Assembly (NCBI GenBank): GCA_018334165.1
Contig: JAGXTB010000022.1
Span: 1-43,761, forward strand
Direction of reading: 5' to 3'
DNA from: Sphingomonadales bacterium
Lineage (GTDB): Bacteria > Pseudomonadota > Alphaproteobacteria > Sphingomonadales > Sphingomonadaceae
Length of the DNA stretch: 43,761 nt
The stretch's first letter is position 1. Each line of letters opens with the position of its first letter. Below the pieces are notes generated by a model. The model worked only from the letters and a program-made list of their open reading frames with translations. It was not told the origin of the DNA and did no database searches. This document shows positions 7,986 to 14,861 of this stretch, one piece after another. A program made the translations under genes and the position numbers.

Positions 7986-8024
7986 CGGGCGGGCCTCCGT
8001 GATCGCCCGGCTTTCACGGAGGCC
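7986..8024 (+). promoter_or_regulatory. Two mutually exclusive hairpins ahead of lpd
   Basis: Stem A pairs CGGGCG (7986-7991) with CGCCCG (8004-8009). Stem B pairs the 11 bases 7992-8002 (GGCCTCCGTGA) perfectly with 8014-8024. The arms interleave A-B-A-B, so the stems compete or form a pseudoknot-like fold. The block lies between the stop of the membrane-protein gene and the lpd Shine-Dalgarno (AAAGGAG, 8036-8042). No U-tract follows, so a simple intrinsic terminator is not clear. Confidence 0.55.
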
Positions 8025-8045
8025 TGACCTCCACAAAGGAGCACC

Positions 8046-9455
8046 ATGAGCGACTACGATGTAATCATCCTCGGATCGGGCCCGGGCGGCTATGTCTCGG
8101 CAATCCGCTGTGCGCAATTGGGGCTCAAGACGGCGATCGTCGAGCGGGAGAACCTGGGCGGGATCTGCCTCAACTGGGGCTGCATCCCGGCCAAGGCGCT
8201 GCTGCGCTCGGCCGAAGTGCTGCACCAGATGAAGCATGCGGCCGACTATGGCCTGGCGGCCGACAATGTGCGCGCGGACCTGGGCGCGGTGGTCAAACGC
8301 AGCCGCGGGGTGGCCAAACAGCTCAACCAGGGCGTCACGCACCTGATGAAGAAGAACAAGATCACCGTGCATATGGGCGTGGGGACGCTTCTGGGCGGCG
8401 GCAAGCTTGAGGTCAAAGGCGATAAGGGGAGCGAAACGCTTTCTGCCAAGCATATCGTGATCGCCACCGGCGCCCGCGCGCGCGACCTGCCCTTTGCCCC
8501 GGCCGATGGCAAACGCGTCTGGACCTATCGCCACGCGATGACTCCGGCCGAGCTGCCGGGCAAGCTGCTGGTAATCGGATCGGGCGCGATCGGAATCGAA
8601 TTCGCTAGCTTCTACAATGATATGGGAAGCGAAGTTACAGTCGTTGAGATGATGGACCGGATCGTTCCGGTTGAGGATGCCGACGTTTCGGCCTTCCTTG
8701 AGAAGGCGCTTAAGAAGCAGGGCATGACCATCATGACCGGGGCCGGGGTCGAGGCGCTGGCGGTGAGCGACAAGGGCGTCAAGGCGAAGATCAAGGCCAA
8801 GGACGGCACGGTCGCGGACAGCGAGTTCAGCCATGTGATTGTTGCGGTGGGGATCGTGCCAAACACTGAGAACATTGGCCTTGAAGCTGTTGGAGTTAAA
8901 GCAGAACGCGGGATTGTTGCGATTGATGGCCTGGGCCGCACCAATGTTCCGGGGGTCTGGGCGATCGGCGATGTCACTCCAGGCCCCTGGCTCGCGCACA
9001 AGGCCAGCCACGAAGGCGTGATCACTGCCGAGGCGATTGCTCAGGCGCTGGGCAACAAGGATGTCCATCCGCACGCGATGGACAAGGCCAACATCCCTGG
9101 CTGCACGTACTGCCACCCGCAAGTCGCCTCGGTCGGCCTGACCGAGGCCAAGGCCAAGGAGGCCGGCTACACGGTCAAGGCCGGGACTTTCCCGTTCATC
9201 GGCAACGGCAAGGCGATCGCGCTGGGTGAGGCGGAAGGCTTCATCAAGACCGTGTTCGACGCAAAAACCGGCGAACTACTGGGCGCGCATATGGTTGGTG
9301 CCGAAGTGACCGAACTGATCCAGGGCTATGTCGTGGGCAAGACGCTCGAGAGCACCGAGGCCGAGCTGATGGCTACCGTCTTTCCGCACCCGACGCTATC
9401 GGAAATGCTCCACGAAAGCGTGCTCGCGGCCTACGGACGCGCGCTGCACATCTGA
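8046..9455 (+). CDS. lpd: Dihydrolipoyl dehydrogenase (E3)
   Basis: FAD flavoprotein that reoxidises the dihydrolipoyl arm of E2 and passes electrons to NAD+. In 469 residues it has the FAD-binding start DVIILGSGPGGYVSAIRCAQ, the redox-active disulfide CLNWGC (Cys41, Cys46), the NAD-binding GSGAIGIEFASFY, and the second FAD motif VWAIGDVTPGPWLAHKA. The dimer domain carries the catalytic His-Glu segment HPTLSEMLHESVLAAYGRA. The CLNWGCIPAK form, in place of CLNVGC, is common in alphaproteobacterial E3. A strong AAAGGAG precedes ATG 8046. The TGA is one base from the convergent PilZ stop. It serves PdhC and probably other lipoyl complexes. Confidence 0.95.
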   Translation: MSDYDVIILGSGPGGYVSAIRCAQLGLKTAIVERENLGGICLNWGCIPAKALLRSAEVLHQMKHAADYGLAADNVRADLGAVVKRSRGVAKQLNQGVTHLMKKNKITVHMGVGTLLGGGKLEVKGDKGSETLSAKHIVIATGARARDLPFAPADGKRVWTYRHAMTPAELPGKLLVIGSGAIGIEFASFYNDMGSEVTVVEMMDRIVPVEDADVSAFLEKALKKQGMTIMTGAGVEALAVSDKGVKAKIKAKDGTVADSEFSHVIVAVGIVPNTENIGLEAVGVKAERGIVAIDGLGRTNVPGVWAIGDVTPGPWLAHKASHEGVITAEAIAQALGNKDVHPHAMDKANIPGCTYCHPQVASVGLTEAKAKEAGYTVKAGTFPFIGNGKAIALGEAEGFIKTVFDAKTGELLGAHMVGAEVTELIQGYVVGKTLESTEAELMATVFPHPTLSEMLHESVLAAYGRALHI

Positions 9456-9456
9456 C

Positions 9457-9804
9457 CTAGCGGCCTATCGCGAGCGCCTGGTTGGCCTGGCGGACCAGGT
9501 GCTCGAACACGGCAACATGCAGCGGGGCGGCAAATTCGCAGCCAACCTCGTTGCCGCGGTGCCAGCGGACATGTGCCGAAAGCAGCTGCATTCCCGGGAT
9601 CCGGATGCTGAGCGGCTTGATCGTGCTGGGCTGCGACAGGCCGGCGATCCGGAAGCCCGTTGGCGACAGATCGTCCAGGTGCACAACCTGCCACGGGCGC
9701 GTGCCCTGGCGCACTTCGCAGGCAATAACCAGAAGAGCACGATTGCTGGCGCGCGCGCAGTCTTGGCCGGTGGGGATGGCAGGAGTCATGGATTGATCGT
9801 TCAT
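9457..9804 (-). CDS. PilZ domain protein, probable c-di-GMP receptor
   Basis: Small stand-alone PilZ protein of 115 residues, cytoplasmic. It has both halves of the c-di-GMP-binding signature: RASNR (RxxxR) near the N-terminus and DLSPTG (DxSxxG) about 25 residues later. Barrel strands follow (IRIPGMQLLSAHVRWHRGNEVGCEF) and a C-terminal helix, HVAVFEHLVRQANQAL. The start is taken at the ATG (complement 9802-9804), preceded by ACAAGG; an earlier in-frame ATG at 9837 adds 11 non-conserved residues. It is convergent with lpd and divergent from the DUF11 locus that starts at 9972, so a link between c-di-GMP and surface proteins is possible but only inferred from position. Confidence 0.82.
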   Translation of the reverse strand: MNDQSMTPAIPTGQDCARASNRALLVIACEVRQGTRPWQVVHLDDLSPTGFRIAGLSQPSTIKPLSIRIPGMQLLSAHVRWHRGNEVGCEFAAPLHVAVFEHLVRQANQALAIGR

Positions 9805-9971
9805 CGCCTTGTCCGGTTGCCAGAACCGGGTTTCCAAATGGTAAGCGTACTGCGCGTTTTTTGCTGAAATGCTGACCCGGGCATGCCGATTGACGTGGTT
9901 CCGGGATGGAATCTCTGCCTAATGCAGTAACTTAATCGGCCATTTACCATTGCCGGCTAGGGAAAACCCTG

Positions 9972-11960
9972 ATGGGTCCGAAAACGAAACCTGAAGGTAC
10001 CGTAAGTGTACTGCTGAGCCGCCTGTGTTTGCAGGTGCTGCTGACCATTTGCGCGCTGGCTGGGTGGAGCTCTTCGGCCATGGCGCAGACGGTGACGCGC
10101 TACACCAACACCACTGACAGCGCGACCAACGCGATCAACGAGACCAACTTTCTCTGTCCGACTGTTTTCACGCGGTCTTTCACGGTTGGAACCAGCTATA
10201 CCGTCAGCGACGTCAATATCGCCGTTCTGATGAGCCACACCTGGCGCGCTGACATTTTGATGTATCTCGTGTCGCCGGGCGGAACGCGAGTGCAGCTGAC
10301 GAACGGGCAGGGGGCCGATGCCGACAATTTCAATCTAACCTTCGATGACGAAGCGGCCAGTGCGATCACTGCCTATACTGCCAATTCAACCGCCACTTCG
10401 ACCACCACAGTTCCGCCCTACAGCGCCAGCTTCCGGCCGACTGCCGCACTTACCGCCTTCGATGGGACCAACTCGGCAGGCAACTGGGTGCTTGAGATCT
10501 GCGACAATGCCAATGCCGACAGCGGGACCTTTTTCCAGGCAGACCTCTATCTAACCTCCAGCCCGACCAACTATGCCGACCTGTCGCTCGCGATGTCGCT
10601 AAGCAATGCGGCGCCCGCGACCGGTTCGACCGTCACCTACACGCTGACCATTGCCAATGCCGCGGGTTCACCTAACTCAGCAAGCGGTGTGGTGGTACGC
10701 CAGGCGCTGCCCAGCGGACTCAGTTTCGTCAGCGCAACAGCCAGCCTTGGCAGCTACAACTCAGCGACCGGAGACTGGAGCGTGGGAGCCCTCGCGCCAA
10801 ATCAGAATGCCACTTTGACTGTCACTGCAACGGTAACCGCAGCGGCGGGCACCAGCGTGGTCAATAGTGCCGAGGTAACCAGTTCGTCGATCACCGATCT
10901 TGATTCGACTCCCAACAACGCCGTGACCAGCGAAGACGACTTTGCCAGTACCACATTTACCGCCAGTTCAACCCGCAGCGCCGGTACCGCGCCGACGCTG
11001 ACATGTGCTGCCGGTTCGGCGTTGTTCGACTGGGACAGCCAGACCTGGAGCGCCGGGTCAACCTCGAACAACTACACGCTGACCGGGATCGGCGCCTTCA
11101 ACTTTGCGATCACCAATCCCGGGACATTCCTCAACAACGCGACCTATGGCGGTCAATCGCCGGCCCGGCAGACCGCCAACAATGGTGGGTTCAGCGGACA
11201 GAACTCCTTGGTGCAGCTGGTCGATATGGCCAACACCAGCCAGGTTGTGACCACGACGATCACACTGGGGACGGCCGCGCAGGGGGCCCAGTTCAGGATT
11301 CTCGACGTCGACTTTGCGTCCGGTCAGTTTGCCGACATGGCCACGGTTACGGGCTATCTGAACGGCAATGCCGTCAGTCCGACTCTGACCAATGGGGTGA
11401 CCAACTATGTGCTGGGCAACAGTGCTTATGGCGACGGGACTTCAGCGGACGGATCCGCCAATGGCAACATTGTCGTGACTTTCAACTCGCCGATCGACCA
11501 GATCGTTGTCCAATACGGCAACCACTCGCTTGCCCCCAGCAACCCTGGCCAACAAGCAATCACCCTGCATGATTTCACGCTGTGCCGGCCGGTGCCGAAC
11601 GTCAGCGTCACCAAGGTCAGCTCTGTCCTGTCCGACCCGGTCAATGGCACCACCAATCCCAAGGCCATTCCGGGCGCGGTGATGGAGTACTGCATCCTGA
11701 TTACCAACAACGGCACCGCCACACTGACCAGCCTTGCGGTGAGCGACACGCTGCCCGCGAACTTCACCTATGCTGCCGGAACGATGACCAGCGGAAGCAA
11801 TTGCGCCAGCGCCACCACAGCTGAGGATGACAACAATGCGGGCGCGGACGAGAGCGATCCGCACGGTGCCTCGATCAGTGCCGGAGTGCTTGGGGCAACA
11901 GCTTCAACGCTGACCGCTTCAAGCAGTTTTGCCCTCAAATTCCGGGGCACTGTTAACTGA
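9972..11960 (+). CDS. Secreted P/Homo B and DUF11 domain surface protein
   Basis: Exported protein of 662 residues. The signal peptide ends at SSSAMA before QTVTRYTN. Residues about 50-195 form a proprotein-convertase P (Homo B) domain: SYTVSDVNIAVLMSHTWRAD, YLVSPGGTRVQLTN, GNWVLEICDNANADSGTF. Usually this follows a subtilisin domain, but none is present. Next is a DUF11 beta-sandwich (about 200-320: ATGSTVTYTLTIANAAG). An unassigned 200-residue middle domain follows (LFDWDSQTWSAGST onward), then a second DUF11 (VSVTKVSSVLSDPVNGTTN) that ends exactly at the C-terminus with LKFRGTVN. AGGGA precedes ATG 9972. It is the first gene of the surface locus; a surface structural or adhesive role is inferred. 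Confidence 0.82.
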   Translation: MGPKTKPEGTVSVLLSRLCLQVLLTICALAGWSSSAMAQTVTRYTNTTDSATNAINETNFLCPTVFTRSFTVGTSYTVSDVNIAVLMSHTWRADILMYLVSPGGTRVQLTNGQGADADNFNLTFDDEAASAITAYTANSTATSTTTVPPYSASFRPTAALTAFDGTNSAGNWVLEICDNANADSGTFFQADLYLTSSPTNYADLSLAMSLSNAAPATGSTVTYTLTIANAAGSPNSASGVVVRQALPSGLSFVSATASLGSYNSATGDWSVGALAPNQNATLTVTATVTAAAGTSVVNSAEVTSSSITDLDSTPNNAVTSEDDFASTTFTASSTRSAGTAPTLTCAAGSALFDWDSQTWSAGSTSNNYTLTGIGAFNFAITNPGTFLNNATYGGQSPARQTANNGGFSGQNSLVQLVDMANTSQVVTTTITLGTAAQGAQFRILDVDFASGQFADMATVTGYLNGNAVSPTLTNGVTNYVLGNSAYGDGTSADGSANGNIVVTFNSPIDQIVVQYGNHSLAPSNPGQQAITLHDFTLCRPVPNVSVTKVSSVLSDPVNGTTNPKAIPGAVMEYCILITNNGTATLTSLAVSDTLPANFTYAAGTMTSGSNCASATTAEDDNNAGADESDPHGASISAGVLGATASTLTASSSFALKFRGTVN

Positions 11961-12195
11961 ATCGGGCTTCCGTTCCTTGTCGCAACGGATAGCCGGTCGA
12001 AGTAACGATCTCGGTCAGTTATTCAATAAATCAATATCTTATAGCATATTATTGCTATCAAACCCGAATTAAGCTTGAAACGCCCGGATTACGGCGCTTT
12101 CTGAATCAGGCCCTCACCAGCTTCCTACTGAAATCTAACGAAAATTAGAAAACCAGTTTGGGAGTTTGTTAACCCTGTGTCGCTACCACGCAGGC
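11961..12195. promoter_or_regulatory. AT-rich intergenic region with an inverted repeat
   Basis: This 235-base gap is markedly richer in A and T than its surroundings (roughly 12015-12165) and separates the first DUF11 gene from the next three and the barrel gene. ATAGCA (12041-12046) and TGCTAT (12053-12058) form an inverted repeat around TATTAT. No clear terminator is seen. It probably holds the promoter for the downstream genes, but I cannot assign a -35/-10 pair with confidence. Confidence 0.4.
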
Positions 12196-13182
12196 ATGAA
12201 GAACCATCTTGCCATGCGTGCCTCCTGGGGCACCGCTACCGTCGCCGCGCTGGGAGCCATGCTTGCTCCGGGCCTGGCCCATGCCGCCGGCGTAAGCGCC
12301 GGGACGCTGATCCAGAACACCGCTACGGCGACCTACACCTCGGGCACGACCAGTGGCTCGGTGACCTCGAACACGGTCACGGTCCGGGTCGATGAACTGC
12401 TCGATGTCGCAGTCGCCGGGCTGACCACCACGCCGGCGCTGGCCGGGGCCAGCAACGTCGTGCTGGAATATTCGCTCACCAACACCGGCAACGGTCCGGA
12501 GGCATTCAACCTGGTGGTCAACACCGCGGTGGCGGGCAACCAGTTCGATGCCGTGCTGCAATCGGTGGTGGTCGATACCAACGGCAACAACACCTACGAT
12601 CCGGGGGTCGATCAGGTCCTGACCAGCGGCCAGCCGACCCCTTCGATCGCCGCCGATGGCTCGCTCAGGGTCTTCGTGATCGTCAGCCTGCCGGGCACGG
12701 CCATCGATGGCCAGACCAGCCAGGTCCAGCTCAGCGCGACTGCGGTGACCGGATCGGGCACGCCGGGCACGGTCTTCGCGGGGCAGGGCCAGGGCGGCGG
12801 CGACGCCGTGGTAGGTGCCTCGACCGCGACCCAGAGCGCCAACGACGCCCTGATCGCGGCGCTGGCTACGGTCGCACTGACCAAAGCGGCCGCTGTGGCC
12901 GATCCGTTCGGCGGCACCCAGCCGGTCCCGGGCGCGGTGGTGACTTACACCCTGACCGCGACTGTCAGCGGGACCGGCCAGGCCGATAACCTGCACGTTA
13001 CCGACGTGATCCCGGCCGGAACCACTTACGAGATCGGCACGCTCACGCTCGATAGCGCCGCGCTGACTGACGGCAACGACACCGACGCCGGCGAGGCTTC
13101 GGCCGCCGGGATCGATGTGGACCTGGGCAATGTCGCGGGCGGCACGACCAAGGTCGTCACGTTCAAAGTCAAGATCGATTGA
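12196..13182 (+). CDS. Secreted DUF11-type surface protein
   Basis: Exported protein of 328 residues. The signal peptide region MRASWGTATVAALGAMLAPG ends LAHA before AGVSAGTLIQ. The mature N-terminus carries the motif IQNTATATYTSGTTSG...SNTVTVRV, shared with the proteins at 13742 and 14862. The centre holds an acidic loop, DTNGNNTYDPGVD, which looks like a Ca2+ site. The C-terminal DUF11 sandwich (VALTKAAAVADPFGG, VPGAVVTYTLTATV, LHVTDVIPAGTTYE) ends flush with the stop at VTFKVKID. The start is uncertain: ATG 12196 is preferred; TTG 12166 and ATG 12214 are alternatives. The next gene follows after 11 bases with its own GAGGAG, so the two are co-transcribed. Confidence 0.78.
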   Translation: MKNHLAMRASWGTATVAALGAMLAPGLAHAAGVSAGTLIQNTATATYTSGTTSGSVTSNTVTVRVDELLDVAVAGLTTTPALAGASNVVLEYSLTNTGNGPEAFNLVVNTAVAGNQFDAVLQSVVVDTNGNNTYDPGVDQVLTSGQPTPSIAADGSLRVFVIVSLPGTAIDGQTSQVQLSATAVTGSGTPGTVFAGQGQGGGDAVVGASTATQSANDALIAALATVALTKAAAVADPFGGTQPVPGAVVTYTLTATVSGTGQADNLHVTDVIPAGTTYEIGTLTLDSAALTDGNDTDAGEASAAGIDVDLGNVAGGTTKVVTFKVKID

Positions 13183-13193
13183 GGAGACCAGCA

Positions 13194-13667
13194 ATGAACA
13201 AGCTTCTGATTGCCGCCGTATCGGGCCTGCTGGCCAGCATGGCTGCACCGGCCGTTTCGGCCCAGGCCGCACAGCCGGTTGAACTGAAAGGCGATGTGAA
13301 AGTCGTCAAGGTAGTTGTTGAAAACGGGCAAGAAAAGCGCGTCCTGATCGATCCGAAAGTGGTCGTTCCGGGCGACAAGCTGATCTTCTCGACCGCCTAT
13401 CGCAACACCGGCGTCGAAGCGGTCAAGGATTTCGTGGTGACCAACCCGATCCCGGCCGGGGTCGCGCTGGCGCCGCAAGGGGCCGACAAGCTCGAGGTTT
13501 CGGTCGATGGCGGCAAGACCTGGGGGCGGCTTGCCGCGCTCAAGGTCAACAACGCCGCCGGGCCGCGCGCGGCAGAAGCCGGTGATGTCACGCATGTCCG
13601 TTGGGTCCTGCCGATGCTCGCACCCGGAGCCAGCGGCACGCTCACTTACAACGCTTTGGTCCGCTGA
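13194..13667 (+). CDS. Small secreted single-DUF11-domain protein
   Basis: Exported protein of 157 residues. The signal peptide is MNKLLIAAVSGLLASMAAPA with cleavage near VSAQA. The mature protein is a single DUF11-like sandwich: VKVVKVVVENGQEKRVLIDP, VVPGDKLIFSTAYRNTGVEA, FVVTNPIPAGVALAP, THVRWVLPMLAPGASGTLTY. It ends directly after the last strand, YNALVR. A clear Shine-Dalgarno (GAGGAGA) precedes ATG 13194. It lies between two larger DUF11 proteins in the same direction. As the smallest unit of the locus it is a plausible repeating or capping subunit, which is inference from size and position only. Confidence 0.8.
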   Translation: MNKLLIAAVSGLLASMAAPAVSAQAAQPVELKGDVKVVKVVVENGQEKRVLIDPKVVVPGDKLIFSTAYRNTGVEAVKDFVVTNPIPAGVALAPQGADKLEVSVDGGKTWGRLAALKVNNAAGPRAAEAGDVTHVRWVLPMLAPGASGTLTYNALVR

Positions 13668-13741
13668 GAAGCGGCACAACCGCCACGACACGCGGGCGGG
13701 CTTTTACGCGGGTCGCAAGGGTAACAGATGAGGACCAGACA

Positions 13742-14800
13742 ATGAGAAAGTATGGCAGACTGCTAGGGACGGTCGGTGCTGCTGCACTGGCCGTCGTTGG
13801 CGCAAGTCCAGCCTTTGCCGCGGGTACCGCGGCGGGCTCGACGATCACCAACACGGTGACCGTAAACTACCAGGTCGGCGGCGTATCGCAGACCGCAAGC
13901 TCGGCTTCGGATACCTTCACGGTCGACCGCAAGGTCAACCTGACGGTGGCCGAAGTCGGTACTACCACGACCCAGGTTTCGCCTGGCCAATCCGCGGTAG
14001 TGACCACCTTCACGGTGACCAACACCTCGAACGCGGTGCTCGACTTCGCGCTTGCCGCAGCTCAGCAGACGGGCGGAGCAGGGGCGCATGCGAACACCGA
14101 TACGTTCGATGCCACCAATGTGAAGATCTATGTCGATACCAACAACAACGGCTCGTACGATGCCGTTACCGATCTTGAGGTTGCATACCTTGACGAACTG
14201 GCAGCCGATGCCAGCCAGACGGTCTTCGTGGTCGCCGACATCCCGCTTAACCTGGCCACCAACGATGTGGCCGCGGTTACGCTGACTGCCACGGGCCGTG
14301 AAGGCGGCGCTGCGGCAAGCCAGGGTGCGGCGCTGAGCGAAACCACCGGGGCCAATACCGCGGGCATGGATACCGTCTTCGCCGATGGCGCGGGCGCAAC
14401 CGATGCCTCGCGCGATGCGGCGCATTCGGCCAAGGATGACTGGACTGTTCTGGCTGCCGCTTTGACGGTCAGCAAGCTCAGCACGGTGATCTCGGATCCG
14501 CTCAACGGGACCACCAATCCCAAGGCGATTCCGGGTGCCACGATCGAGTATTGCATCGTCGTCTCGAACGCTGCGGGCAGTGCCGCTGCCAGCTCTGTCG
14601 CCATCTCGGATCCGCTGCCCAGCACGGTCACGTACGATTCGGGCTACGGTATCTTCCTCAACGGTTCGGTCACCTCGGGTGCCTGCAACGCGGACGGAAC
14701 TGCCGGCGGTTCGTTTGCGTCGGGCACGGTCAGCGGCACGCTGACCAGCGTCGCGGCGAGCGAAACCAAGACGCTGCGCTTCCGCGCGACGATCAACTAA
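13742..14800 (+). CDS. Secreted DUF11-type surface protein
   Basis: Exported protein of 352 residues with signal peptide MRKYGRLLGTVGAAALAVVG...ASPAFA. The mature N-terminus, AGSTITNTVTVNYQVGG, matches the start of the 12196 protein. An acidic loop, DTNNNGSYDAVTD, corresponds to the same putative Ca2+ site. The C-terminal DUF11 domain begins LTVSKLSTVISDPLNGTTN and shares the 12-residue string NGTTNPKAIPGA with the C-terminal domain of the 9972 protein. It ends flush at LRFRATIN. The start ATG 13742 is chosen for the signal peptide. The 74-base gap upstream has a weak G+C hairpin near 13680-13700. A strong hairpin lies after the stop, before the giant barrel gene. Confidence 0.8.
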   Translation: MRKYGRLLGTVGAAALAVVGASPAFAAGTAAGSTITNTVTVNYQVGGVSQTASSASDTFTVDRKVNLTVAEVGTTTTQVSPGQSAVVTTFTVTNTSNAVLDFALAAAQQTGGAGAHANTDTFDATNVKIYVDTNNNGSYDAVTDLEVAYLDELAADASQTVFVVADIPLNLATNDVAAVTLTATGREGGAAASQGAALSETTGANTAGMDTVFADGAGATDASRDAAHSAKDDWTVLAAALTVSKLSTVISDPLNGTTNPKAIPGATIEYCIVVSNAAGSAAASSVAISDPLPSTVTYDSGYGIFLNGSVTSGACNADGTAGGSFASGTVSGTLTSVAASETKTLRFRATIN

Positions 14801-14807
14801 CCAGGGG

Positions 14808-14840
14808 GCGGGCGGCATGCACCTGATGCATGTCGCCCGC
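14808..14840 (+). promoter_or_regulatory. Strong hairpin between the last DUF11 gene and the giant barrel gene
   Basis: Arms 14808-14821 (GCGGGCGGCATGCA) and 14827-14840 (TGCATGTCGCCCGC) pair with one mismatch around a 5-base loop, CCTGA. It begins 7 bases after a stop codon and ends 21 bases before the preferred start at 14862. It lacks a U-tract, so it may act as an mRNA-processing or attenuation stem. An alternative ATG at 14817 would lie inside the stem. Confidence 0.6.
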
Positions 14841-14861
14841 TGCCGCAGCTCCCAAGGGTCG

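Noticed and set aside
12169-13272. Minus-strand open frame opposite the 12196 DUF11 gene
   Set aside because: Arg/His/Gly-rich shadow. The plus strand encodes a signal peptide and a DUF11 domain.
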